Shown here: piece by piece, positions 55,001-63,607 of the stretch
Layout: each line of letters opens with the position of its first letter
How positions within the stretch are numbered: the stretch's first letter is position 1
From: Robinsoniella peoriensis
GTDB taxonomy: Bacteria; Bacillota; Clostridia; Lachnospirales; Lachnospiraceae
DNA length: 64,000 nt
NCBI RefSeq assembly: GCF_042680125.1
Contig: NZ_JBHTNY010000012.1
Reading direction: 5' to 3' (one strand)
Position numbers and translations under genes: made by a program
Notes under the pieces: model-generated
What the model saw: only the letters and a program-made list of their open reading frames with translations
Databases searched by the model: none
What the model was told of the DNA's origin: nothing

Positions 55001-58000
55001 GCCCAGCCTGGAAATTACAGAGTAAAATTGTACTTTAATGAAGTAAATGATGAAGAGCATATCTTCAGCATTGCCTTAAACGGAAAAACTATTAAGGAAA
55101 ACTATAGCATTAAAAAAGAGGCAGGCGGAAAAGAAAAAGCAGTGGACATTACGGCCTATACGGAGTCTCAAAATGGTTTGATTGATATTCACTTTACTGC
55201 AGCAGAGGGATCTTTGGCCATGGTGAATGCTATTGTAGTAGAGCCGTATGCAGGTATCGAAGGTGACAATCTGGCAGTTGGCAAAACAGTGAGCGCCAGC
55301 TCCGAAAAGGGCAGCAATACGGCAGACAAGGCTATTGATAATAATCAGTCCACACGCTGGTCGGCAGAGGACAGCGGAGACCAGTGGTATCAGGTAGATC
55401 TTGGAAAGAACTACATGATTAACAATGTGGCGGCAGACTGGACCCCGGGTGCTTATGCCACCAAATACCGTGTGGAGATCTCCGAGAATGGTGTGGATTT
55501 CACTACGGCGGCATCTGTAAATGCTGCATTGCCGGGATTAAATGTAACTACCCTGGATTCAGAAGTGGCACGTTACATACGGATTACAGGAGAAGAAAAA
55601 AATGCTTCCTGGGGAATATCCATGACAGAGCTTGGTGTGTATGGAACAGAAGTACGTGGAAATGCCCGGGTGAATGTTGCGACAAACCATGCAGACGGCA
55701 CAGAAAATAATTATGATCTGATTATCGGTGCCCAAAATATCTACAAACGTTATAAAACAATGACGGTTAAGATGAGTTATGACAGCCATCTTGCAGAATT
55801 TGTGGAAGCAAAGACAGATTTAAACACCGGAGCACTGGTCAATGTCTCCACGTCGCAGCCGGATCTTTCTAACCCGGACAATGCGGTGGTAACATCTGTC
55901 TTCAGTATCAAAAAAGCAGATGGATTTATGGAAACGGCAGAAATTTTATCCGCCAGATTTAAGGCTTTAAGTCAGGAGAAAACGCCAATCTATACGGAAA
56001 TTGCCCTGACCAATGCGGCAGGACACGTAACAACCCTTCCGGTAAAAAAAATATTTATTCCGGATGAAGTAAGCAAGGAGCAGTTAGCGGCATTTATTGC
56101 AGAGGCAGTTGTGCTTCATGATGAAGCTGAAGTAGGCGATATGCGCGGACAGTATCCAAAGGAAGCGAAAGATGCATTCCATGAGGCCATTCGGTCAGCG
56201 CAGGAAACAGCCGGGAATCCGGATGCTGCAGCGGACAGCTATAAAGAATCTTATCTTGCGCTTGAAGAAGCGGTGACAGTATTTAAGAACAGCGTAGTTG
56301 TTGCAAAATATACCAACTACCACAGAGATTATAACATAGATACAGAAGCCAATTATTCCGGCGGAACTGCAGCGGTTGAGAACCAGGCACTGAAGCTGAG
56401 TCTGTCAGGAGGCGGAAAAGTCCATGTAGTAGACCAGGATTCCACCCCATTAAAAGAAGGCACTTATTACACCAGATTCTCCGTAAATAATTTATCAGAC
56501 CAGACAAGGTTTGTAATTAAGCTTACAACCGGGAACGAGATAGTAGTGGGAATTGACGGAAACAGTAACTGGTTCTGGGAAGACGGCAAAACCTATGGAT
56601 ACTTTAAAGGCTTTGGTGTAAGCGTTAATACAGAATATGAATTACAGGTGAATCTGGTGATGACCGGAGCGAATACCTGTACATTAGAACCAGTTGTGAA
56701 TGGAGTTTCCCTTGGAAAATCCGGAAATATTTATCATGACGGCGCAGCAGGCAAGGCAGGATTCTCTACCAGAAATGTTGCAAGAACCTTTACCGTCAAG
56801 GAGTTCTATTTCACAAATGCACCAAAACACGTGATCAATGTAACGGCTTCGGGAAAAGGAAGCGTCAGCCAGACCGGCGCAGTAACTGCGTTTGAAGAAG
56901 CGGACAAGACGTTATTCTTTACTCCGGAAGAAGGGGAGCGTATTACGAAGGTTCTGGCAGACGGTGTGGATGTAACAGACGAAGTACAGGACAACAGTTA
57001 TACTTTTGCGTATATTCGTAATGACCATACTCTGGAAGTCACATTTTCAGGTGACGGAGGCAGCGGTGAAGAGACAGAAAAGGTTACCTACCATCAGGAC
57101 TACAGCGTAGACGATAGGGCTGACTATGCGGGAAATCTGATGGAGAGCAGTGTAGTAGAAGAAGATGGCGTAAAGATTAAGCTGAACAAGGGCAGTGACA
57201 ATAATTTCCCAATGGCAATTGATACAAATGCTCCGGAAATTACAGAAGGAACTTTCTATACCAGGTTTGCCATTGATAACCTGAGTGACCAGAGCCTGTT
57301 TGATATCAAGACAGGGGACGGCGGATTTATCCGCATTGGATACGAAGTAGATCCCCAGGCGGCAACACCAAGGGCGGCATGGTTCTATGATAAGTCCGGC
57401 AATAATCCGGGATGGGGAGATTTTAACCAGACAACCCCGCTTACAGCAAACGAAGAGCATACGTTAAAAGTTACGTTTACGAAAAATGGAACAACAAATT
57501 ATGACATTACACTTTGGGTGGACGGCGAAAATCTTGGAACAAAAACGTTAGCTTATGCACAGACACCCGGAAAGTTTGGATTTGGTGCCAGAAGAACAGG
57601 TAAGACTTATACAGTCAAAGAGGTATATTACACTACAGAAGAGGAGTATAAGATTGATGTAACAGCAGGGGATCACGGTGCGGCAAGCCAGGAAGGTGAT
57701 GTAACTGTATTCGGACTGAGCAGCAAGACCATTTTCTTTACACCGGATGACGGATATGAGGTGGACAAAGTACTGGTAGACAACGTAGAGACAGAAGTAA
57801 CCGATGCTCAATATACCTTTACGGATATTACAGGAAACCATACCCTTGCAGTATCCTTTAAAGAGGCAGAGGCTCCCGCCGTTGATAAATCAGCTTTACA
57901 GAATCTGTATGATGAAAACACCGGTAAAAAAGCAGAAGATTATACTGAAGAGAGCTGGGCAGCTTTTGATACGGCAATGAAAGCAGCGAAAGCAGTATTA

Positions 58001-60016
58001 GACAGCGGGACAGCAGACCAGGCGGCAGTGGATGCAGCGAAGGAAGCGCTGGAAACGGCAGCTGGAGGCTTACAAGCAGCAGAACCTCAGCCGGTGGATA
58101 AAACAGAATTACAGGGATTGTATGATAACAATACCGATAAAAAGGCTGAAGATTATACCCTGGAGAGCTGGAATACTTTTGATGGGGCAATGAAAGCAGC
58201 CAAAGAGGTACTGGACAGTGAATCTGCGGACCAGGATGCAGTAGATGCAGCAAAAGCGGCACTGGAAGAGGCAATTAAAGGTCTGGTTCCGGCTGAAATT
58301 CCGGATCCGGCAGATAAAGCTGAATTACAGGCACTTTATGACCAGAATGCAGATAAGGCAGCAGAAGATTACACCGAAGAAAGCTTTGCCGTATTTGATC
58401 AGGCTATGAAAGCGGCAAAAGGGGTACTGGACAGCGAAACAGCTACACAGGACGATGTGAATCAGGCGCTGCAGGTATTAAGAGATGCCATTGCTCAGCT
58501 GAAAGATGCAGGAACAGAGGAAGATATCAAAGGGGCGCTTCGGCTTCTTTATGAGGCAAATACCACTAGAGAAGAAGCAAAGTATACGCCGGATTCCTGG
58601 AAAGTATTTGCAGATGCCATGGAAGAAGCAAAACGAGTGCTGGATGATCCGGATGCAGTGCAGGAACAGGCAGATGCAGCAAAAGATGCATTACAGAACG
58701 CAATTAATGGTTTGGCAGAAGCAGATCCAGTTCCGGAAGTCAATAAAACAGCACTGAAGAATCTGTATGATGCAAATTCCGGAAAAGACCAGTCGAAATA
58801 CACGCAGGATAGCTGGAGTGCATTTGTAAATGCAATGAATCAGGCTGAGACGGTATTAAATGACAGTGCAGCAACACAAGAACAGGTTAATGCAGCTCAT
58901 GCAGCATTAGAAAAAGCAGCAGCAGGACTTACTGAAATTCCGGTACCAGTTATAAAAGTAACGGGAGTAAGCCTGGATAAGCCGGCAGTGACCTTTACAA
59001 AAGCAGGAGAAACTGCACAGTTAAGGGCTCAGGTTGCTCCGGAAGATGCGGCAAATAAAAATGTCACCTGGAAATCTACCAATACAAAGTCGGTAACCGT
59101 AGACCAAAACGGACTGGTAAAGGCAGCGGCGAGCGGTTCCGCGGAGATTATTGTTACTACGGAAGACGGCGGAAAAACAGCCGTTTGTAAAGTAACGGTA
59201 AGCATTCCGGATCCCGTTGTAAAAGTAACCGGCGTGAGACTGGCACAAAAAAGTGCAGTTTTATCAGCGAAAGGGGCTTCTGTAAAACTAAGTGCAGCCG
59301 TATTGCCGAAAAATGCATCAAATAAAACAGTGACCTGGAAATCTAAAAATAAAAAAGTTGCGGTGGTTGATGCAAAGGGAAAAGTAACCGCAGTTGGAAA
59401 CGGAACCACAAAGATCACCGTTACCACAAAAGATGGTAAAAAGACTGCAGAATGCACAATCGAGGTACAGATTGTGAAGAAACCGGTAAAAGTAACAGGA
59501 ACAAAGGTAAATAAGACTACCAGGACCACCTTAACCGTATCCTGGAATAAAGTAAAAGGCGCTGATTCTTATAAAGTATATGTTTATAAGTCAAATAAGA
59601 AATGGAAAGACTTTGCGGCTACAAAAAAGACAAGCATTACATTAAAAGGTTTACCGGCAGGAACAAAGTACACGGTGAAAGTCGCAGCGGTGAATAAAGG
59701 CGGACGGGGAGCTTACTCTTCCGGCGCTTCTGCAGCAACAAGACCGGCAGCAGCCAGATTAAACCTTGCGAAGAAGAATGGTTCAGGCAGTGTAAAGCTT
59801 TCTTATAGTAAAGTCAGTGGAGCCAGATACGACATTTACATGAAGACCGGTAAAGGAAGTTACCGGAAAGTAACCACAGCCACGAAGACAAATGCAGTGG
59901 TAAAGGGGCTGAAAAAAGGAAAAACCTATCGTTTTAAAGTACGTACTTATATCAGAACCAATGGAAAGAACTACTACGGCAGTTATTCCAATGTATTAAA
60001 GTATAAGGCGAAATAA
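52040..60016 (+). CDS. Giant secreted beta-helix, malectin and FIVAR multidomain protein
   Basis: A 2,658-residue secreted protein. Signal peptide 1-31. A right-handed parallel beta-helix about 67-640 (start YYVDSETGSDENDGTTADRAFKTL split over the first strands; later many NN/ND turns) is a likely polysaccharide lyase or hydrolase fold. A lectin-like domain lies at 645-772, two malectin-type modules at 774-1072, an F5/8C module at 1073-1203, a cohesin-like module at 1205-1343, one divergent FIVAR, two LamG-plus-repeat units at 1423-1943, five FIVAR repeats at 1947-2300, two Big_2 domains at 2303-2483, and two FN3 domains to the end. No LPXTG. The enzymatic activity is not identifiable. AAGGAGG precedes the ATG. 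Confidence 0.88.
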   Translation: MRLKKQWTARAMSVLLAGAMTVSGIPVTAQAAEPETVTESVTNTVTAVQHGYQAVINEYVPVTDGTIYYVDSETGSDENDGTTADRAFKTLEKVNAVNLQPGDSILLKKGSIFDNQRLYPKGKGTEERPILISSYGEGNMPVINAGGFRKTGAANPDGTPGYAGYKEAILIENMEYTTVTGIEVINDDDFTVNWQSGASNKDDELPRRLGIHVTVDERAVETYKGLDERSYKGIVIDGCYVHDVDGNENRGVNKVDGGIGIEVIFSSKAGVYPYFDGVTIKNNQIEKCDRTGIKGIRISDLDNFRHNDPSKSDYDPNNDADNNGANDGSRSNNIRYKDQAQRNYKVLNNDVSDIGGDGILVCETKGAVVENNLLHNHTMRATPGANAGIWSWNAFDTMFRYNESYGGPSYNQDGCSYDSDYYSAGTIFEYNYSHDTPMGFMLLMGGNDTDVIRYNLSQNDGMVMRHIAAGSSTPSYIYNNVFYYNGDNWKWSLGSPNSVASNWNFYNNIFYNTSTKSNGEWGNVDWSKAGTANNLVYNATGTYSEKEIAGAIHGDPEFVKPGGGADRADGNKDNIWSSLEAYQIKNSSIAIGAGTYVNVVPQTKQSNAGQWDYTSDRNATQDFYGNPLYNGVPDIGIHESADTGTRDFTIEKNAVYRVMNTDQMSYLEISGNELALNKEEDNNQGFTFVGTKDGVKIRIWDSEANSYQYLAIVNDTFALSETDQTVWQTEDLHNGLFRLHDGNQYLSLADGKVTVEAPADTAAQQWYLKLAEHSSSFNSGGGEIEGYSPDQAFDAEKGKSGYYGEVKQISGTAAGADEVYNTALTGAEFGYKIYAKQGEYNVKLNFAELEGVKNRTFDILVNGEQYDVYTITDTASVKEIGSVYPVDGIIDIRLAAAYNGDGIETDAILNGISLERNAMSDVNMRLNCGGDASDGLYADARFPAGGSGYYGENTETEAGNRLPDPDAGMGTVLKSARSGQDFGYKFKAQPGNYRVKLYFNEVNDEEHIFSIALNGKTIKENYSIKKEAGGKEKAVDITAYTESQNGLIDIHFTAAEGSLAMVNAIVVEPYAGIEGDNLAVGKTVSASSEKGSNTADKAIDNNQSTRWSAEDSGDQWYQVDLGKNYMINNVAADWTPGAYATKYRVEISENGVDFTTAASVNAALPGLNVTTLDSEVARYIRITGEEKNASWGISMTELGVYGTEVRGNARVNVATNHADGTENNYDLIIGAQNIYKRYKTMTVKMSYDSHLAEFVEAKTDLNTGALVNVSTSQPDLSNPDNAVVTSVFSIKKADGFMETAEILSARFKALSQEKTPIYTEIALTNAAGHVTTLPVKKIFIPDEVSKEQLAAFIAEAVVLHDEAEVGDMRGQYPKEAKDAFHEAIRSAQETAGNPDAAADSYKESYLALEEAVTVFKNSVVVAKYTNYHRDYNIDTEANYSGGTAAVENQALKLSLSGGGKVHVVDQDSTPLKEGTYYTRFSVNNLSDQTRFVIKLTTGNEIVVGIDGNSNWFWEDGKTYGYFKGFGVSVNTEYELQVNLVMTGANTCTLEPVVNGVSLGKSGNIYHDGAAGKAGFSTRNVARTFTVKEFYFTNAPKHVINVTASGKGSVSQTGAVTAFEEADKTLFFTPEEGERITKVLADGVDVTDEVQDNSYTFAYIRNDHTLEVTFSGDGGSGEETEKVTYHQDYSVDDRADYAGNLMESSVVEEDGVKIKLNKGSDNNFPMAIDTNAPEITEGTFYTRFAIDNLSDQSLFDIKTGDGGFIRIGYEVDPQAATPRAAWFYDKSGNNPGWGDFNQTTPLTANEEHTLKVTFTKNGTTNYDITLWVDGENLGTKTLAYAQTPGKFGFGARRTGKTYTVKEVYYTTEEEYKIDVTAGDHGAASQEGDVTVFGLSSKTIFFTPDDGYEVDKVLVDNVETEVTDAQYTFTDITGNHTLAVSFKEAEAPAVDKSALQNLYDENTGKKAEDYTEESWAAFDTAMKAAKAVLDSGTADQAAVDAAKEALETAAGGLQAAEPQPVDKTELQGLYDNNTDKKAEDYTLESWNTFDGAMKAAKEVLDSESADQDAVDAAKAALEEAIKGLVPAEIPDPADKAELQALYDQNADKAAEDYTEESFAVFDQAMKAAKGVLDSETATQDDVNQALQVLRDAIAQLKDAGTEEDIKGALRLLYEANTTREEAKYTPDSWKVFADAMEEAKRVLDDPDAVQEQADAAKDALQNAINGLAEADPVPEVNKTALKNLYDANSGKDQSKYTQDSWSAFVNAMNQAETVLNDSAATQEQVNAAHAALEKAAAGLTEIPVPVIKVTGVSLDKPAVTFTKAGETAQLRAQVAPEDAANKNVTWKSTNTKSVTVDQNGLVKAAASGSAEIIVTTEDGGKTAVCKVTVSIPDPVVKVTGVRLAQKSAVLSAKGASVKLSAAVLPKNASNKTVTWKSKNKKVAVVDAKGKVTAVGNGTTKITVTTKDGKKTAECTIEVQIVKKPVKVTGTKVNKTTRTTLTVSWNKVKGADSYKVYVYKSNKKWKDFAATKKTSITLKGLPAGTKYTVKVAAVNKGGRGAYSSGASAATRPAAARLNLAKKNGSGSVKLSYSKVSGARYDIYMKTGKGSYRKVTTATKTNAVVKGLKKGKTYRFKVRTYIRTNGKNYYGSYSNVLKYKAK
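57881..58940 (+). repeat. Five in-frame FIVAR coding repeats
   Basis: Five units of about 210 bases, each encoding a helical segment of the form K-x-x-L-x-x-L-Y-(D/E)-x-N, then E/KDYT-(E/L)-ES-W-x-x-F, A-M-K-x-A-K-x-V-L-D, and ending in A-x-x-x-L. They probably form a rod-like stalk. Confidence 0.88.
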
Positions 60017-60067
60017 AGGGAATCAAGGTATTATTACCTGTCGGCATCTGAAAATATATCAAGAAAT

Positions 60068-60110
60068 CAAACGTTTGTGCATAGTCCCCACCGGATGCAC
60101 ATGGTAGAAT
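60068..60110 (+). promoter_or_regulatory. Operator-like palindrome and -10 before the sugar transporter
   Basis: CAAACGTTTG (60068-60077) is a perfect 10-bp palindrome of the LacI/CcpA (cre-like) type. TGGTAGAAT (60102-60110) may be an extended -10. Together they would place the operator near -45. Confidence 0.55.
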
Positions 60111-60142
60111 ACATTTACAAAGTGAAAGGGAGGAAACAAATA

Positions 60143-61573
60143 ATGAAGAAAAAAGTAATTAGTGCAATTCTTTGTGTATCAATGGTTGCAGGTATCTTAG
60201 CAGGATGCGGCGGCTCAACAGGAAGCAGTACAACGGAGGCCGGGAAAACAGAAGGAACGCAGGCAGCCGCAACACAGGCAGGTACAACCGAAGCCGGCAC
60301 AGACGAAGCTAAGGGGGAAACAGCTGCAGCAGATGACACAGAGAAAGCAGATGCAAATACAGAACTGAGCGGAACATTGGTGGTTGCCCTTTGGGATAAT
60401 GTTTCCATGCAGTTATTTGAGGATCTGGATCTGGCCGGAAAATTTCAGGAAGTGTATCCGGATGCCAACATTGAATTTGAGAAACTGAAAGATGATTCTG
60501 AGTACTGGAACGCAATGAAAATGCGTGCATCCGCCAATCAGCTTCCGGACATTATGTTTAATAAGACCTTTACCCTGTCAAGATTTAAAGATTATTTAGT
60601 TGACCTGTCTGATACAGAGGCTAATAAAAATAACAATATTGCAGAGGGCTATGCAGTTGATGGAAAAGTATTAGGTCTTCCGGAAAAAATGACAGCAGAA
60701 TATGTGTATTACTGGAAAGATATGTTCAAAGAAGCAGGCGTAGAAGTGCCCTCAACCTGGTCAGAGCTGGAAGAAGTTTCTAAGAAGCTGCAGGAACATT
60801 TCGGAGCAGATAACGGTGACTTTATGGCAATTGCAATGGGCGGCAAAGATGAATGGCCAACCTATCCATTTACCGAGTTCATGCCGGCACTGGAAAGCGG
60901 AAACGGACAGAACTGGAATACAATGGCAACTCAGGACGAGCCATTTTCGGAAGGAACGGATTTCTATAAGGCATATACAAAGATTAACAGCTTATTCACC
61001 TCCGGCGTATTTGGAAAAGATCCGGTAGGTATCGGTAATGATCAGGCTACTGCATTATTTGCACAGAAGCAGGCAGCGATGGTTGCATCCGGCGGATGGG
61101 CACTTACCAGTATCTCAGAAGGTGCTGACAGCACAGATGAACTGGGAACCTTCTACCTGCCAACCAGGGAAAAAGCAGAAGATCCATTCAGAGCAATTAC
61201 ACAGGGTGATAACTTTATGTCTATTACCACACATGCAAAGAATCCGGAGTTGGCAAAAGCTTTTGTAGAATTCTACTTTAGTGATGCATGGTACCCGGAA
61301 TACATCAAATCCCAGGCGGATGATAATACCATGAAGACGGTTCAGAAAGACAAAGACCCGATACTTGCACAGGCTGATGAGTTACAGCCGGACAAAGAAC
61401 TTGTTATGTATGACGGCGGCGGTGATGACTTTACTGCACTGGTAGCAGAGACAACCTTTGATTATAAAAAATTAGGGGCTGAAATGCTGGTAAATGGATT
61501 TGATCTTCCGTCAGCACTAAATGACCTGAATACAAAATGGAAAGCAGCGAGAGAAAAATTAAGTATTAAATAA
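60143..61573 (+). CDS. CUT1 ABC transporter sugar-binding lipoprotein
   Basis: A 476-residue lipoprotein: signal peptide with lipobox LAGCGGS, an Ala/Thr/Glu-rich linker to about residue 75, then an extracellular solute-binding fold (TLVVALWDNVSMQLFEDLDLAGKFQEVYPDANIEFEKL in its first part, later MVASGGWALTSI). Start 60143 is favoured by GGGAGG. It is followed by two permease genes without an ATPase, as is usual for CUT1 systems that share MsmK. The substrate is probably an oligosaccharide; none can be named. Confidence 0.92.
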   Translation: MKKKVISAILCVSMVAGILAGCGGSTGSSTTEAGKTEGTQAAATQAGTTEAGTDEAKGETAAADDTEKADANTELSGTLVVALWDNVSMQLFEDLDLAGKFQEVYPDANIEFEKLKDDSEYWNAMKMRASANQLPDIMFNKTFTLSRFKDYLVDLSDTEANKNNNIAEGYAVDGKVLGLPEKMTAEYVYYWKDMFKEAGVEVPSTWSELEEVSKKLQEHFGADNGDFMAIAMGGKDEWPTYPFTEFMPALESGNGQNWNTMATQDEPFSEGTDFYKAYTKINSLFTSGVFGKDPVGIGNDQATALFAQKQAAMVASGGWALTSISEGADSTDELGTFYLPTREKAEDPFRAITQGDNFMSITTHAKNPELAKAFVEFYFSDAWYPEYIKSQADDNTMKTVQKDKDPILAQADELQPDKELVMYDGGGDDFTALVAETTFDYKKLGAEMLVNGFDLPSALNDLNTKWKAAREKLSIK

Positions 61574-61584
61574 ATAGGATAAGG

Positions 61585-61634
61585 GCTGCCTCAGCACAAC
61601 TGTTGCAACAGTCTGTAATGGGGCAGCATTTTTT
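61585..61634 (+). terminator. Hairpin between binding protein and permease genes
   Basis: GCTGCC (61585-61590) pairs with GGCAGC (61622-61627) and the inner palindrome ACTGTTGCAACAGT is at 61599-61612; TTTTTT follows. Such sites usually let the binding protein be made in excess over permeases. Confidence 0.75.
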
Positions 61635-61708
61635 ATGCAAGTAAGGGCGTATTTGAAAAATGCAGAACAATTTTCAATCGCCATCCAGAGGAGAAATGGA
61701 GGGATCTC

Positions 61709-62629
61709 ATGAATAGTTTAACGAAAAAAAGGAATCGATTTATCATTCTGAGTCTGTTAGTTCCGGTTGTATTACTGGTGGCATTCGTTGTATTTCCGGC
61801 AGTGGATTTATTTCGAATGAGCTTTACGAATTGGGACGGGTACTCAGCAAACAGCAATTTTATTGGAATTGACAACTACATATCCATGTTTAAAAATAAA
61901 GATCTGTGGCTGTCCCTTCGCAATAATGGTATCTACTTTGCAGTCCATCTGTTAATGATTCCGGTGGAAATGGCAATAGCGGTCATCTTAACCTCTAAAT
62001 TAAGAGCAGCAAAGGCCTATAAGACAATCGTATTCCTGCCCTATATCATCAATGGTGTAGCAATCGCATATGCATTTTCTTACTTCTTTTCACCGGTAAA
62101 TGGTGCATTTGATTCTATATTAGAAGCATTGCATCTGGGCGGACTGAGCAGAAACTGGTTATCCGATCCGAAGATCGTAAACTTTGTTCTGGCATTTGTA
62201 TCTTTATGGAAATTCAGCGGTTACCATATTGTATTATTTATAGCCGCATTACAGTCCGTACCCAAAGATATTGTTGAGGCAGCAAATGTAGATGGTGCAA
62301 ATGCATTCCAGATCTTTCGTTACATTCAGGTTCCGTCCATTTCCCTGGTACTGGATTTTATCTTATTTGACAATATCAGAGGTGCATTACAGGTATTTGA
62401 TATCCCGTTTGTTATGACCCAGGGAGGTCCGGGATATGCTTCTTCCACATTTACACTTTATACCATTAAGACGGCATTTACCTTTAACAACTTTGGTCTG
62501 GCTTCTACTATGGCAGTTGCAATTATGATCCTCATTGTGATTATCTATGTAGTACAAAACAGAGTGCTTCACATTGGGAAACCAAAGCCGCAGAAGGTAT
62601 TAAAAATCAGAAGAAAGGGAGGGAAATAA
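61709..62629 (+). CDS. CUT1 ABC transporter permease, MalF type
   Basis: A 306-residue inner-membrane permease with six hydrophobic segments. The EAA loop that docks the ATPase is seen in VEAANVDGANAFQIFRYIQVPSI. It is the first of two permeases behind the binding protein. Confidence 0.94.
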   Translation: MNSLTKKRNRFIILSLLVPVVLLVAFVVFPAVDLFRMSFTNWDGYSANSNFIGIDNYISMFKNKDLWLSLRNNGIYFAVHLLMIPVEMAIAVILTSKLRAAKAYKTIVFLPYIINGVAIAYAFSYFFSPVNGAFDSILEALHLGGLSRNWLSDPKIVNFVLAFVSLWKFSGYHIVLFIAALQSVPKDIVEAANVDGANAFQIFRYIQVPSISLVLDFILFDNIRGALQVFDIPFVMTQGGPGYASSTFTLYTIKTAFTFNNFGLASTMAVAIMILIVIIYVVQNRVLHIGKPKPQKVLKIRRKGGK

Positions 62630-62630
62630 T

Positions 62631-63476
62631 ATGAAGTCAGGTAAATCTAAGAGAATTATGACCCAGTGCGCAAAGCAGCTGATTTGTATCGCCATGGTTA
62701 TCATTGTAGTACTTCCTATTATACTGACTCTGTTTGCAGCCTTGAAGACAAGGGGAGACATGATTAAGACATCCCCTCTGCTCCTGCCGGCACTGGATAA
62801 AATTACCTTTGAAAACTTTGAAAGGGTATTGGGAGATAAATATTTATTAGTAGGGTTTAGGAATACGTTTTTAATTGCATTTATCAGTATTATTTTCAAT
62901 ATCATGCTGGGATCGGTAACCGCATTTATTCTGGAACGTTTTGAATTCCGTTTTAAGAAAGTTGTATTTGCACTTTTTTTCCTTGGAATGCTGATTCCTA
63001 CCTTTGTTACCGAAATTGCAAGGTTTAAGATAATACAGGGAATCGGGGCTTATAATACCCTGGGTGCGCCAATCATTATTTATGTGGCATCGGATCTGAT
63101 GCAGCTTTACATTTACCGGCAGTTTATATCCAAGATATCCGTATCGCTGGATGAGAGCGCTTTGCTGGACGGATGCGGTTATTTCGGGCTGTTTGGCAGA
63201 ATAATCTTTCCGCTGCTGGCACCTGCAACCGCAACTGTGGTGATTATTAAAGCAATTACAATTATTAATGACATGTACATTCCATACTTATATATGCCAA
63301 AGAATTCTCTGCGGACACTTACTACATTCCTGATGAACTTTGCCAATGCCCAGCAGGGATCGTGGCAGAGACTGGCAGCAGGTATTATTATCGTAATGAT
63401 ACCTACGGTTATTATCTACATTTTCTTCCAGAAATACATTTTGGAAGGGGTTTCAGCAGGAGCTGTTAAGGAATAG
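62631..63476 (+). CDS. CUT1 ABC transporter permease, MalG type
   Basis: A 281-residue permease with six hydrophobic segments; the EAA-type loop is ESALLDGCGYFGLFGRIIFPLL. It follows the other permease by one base, with its ribosome site in the end of that gene. No cognate ATPase gene is in the window. Confidence 0.94.
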   Translation: MKSGKSKRIMTQCAKQLICIAMVIIVVLPIILTLFAALKTRGDMIKTSPLLLPALDKITFENFERVLGDKYLLVGFRNTFLIAFISIIFNIMLGSVTAFILERFEFRFKKVVFALFFLGMLIPTFVTEIARFKIIQGIGAYNTLGAPIIIYVASDLMQLYIYRQFISKISVSLDESALLDGCGYFGLFGRIIFPLLAPATATVVIIKAITIINDMYIPYLYMPKNSLRTLTTFLMNFANAQQGSWQRLAAGIIIVMIPTVIIYIFFQKYILEGVSAGAVKE

Positions 63477-63517
63477 GTTAAACACCCCTTTGGCCTTTGT
63501 AAAATACCCGGATATCA

Positions 63518-63546
63518 TTGTAGGACTTCAAATTCCATGCTATAAT
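63518..63546 (+). promoter_or_regulatory. Promoter of the last gene
   Basis: TTGTAG (63518-63523), a 17-bp spacer and extended -10 TGCTATAAT (63538-63546). Confidence 0.75.
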
Positions 63547-63607
63547 AGGGATTATGAATTATGGTCATAAATGGCATCAGGAGTAATAACAGACAGAGGG
63601 GATTTGT

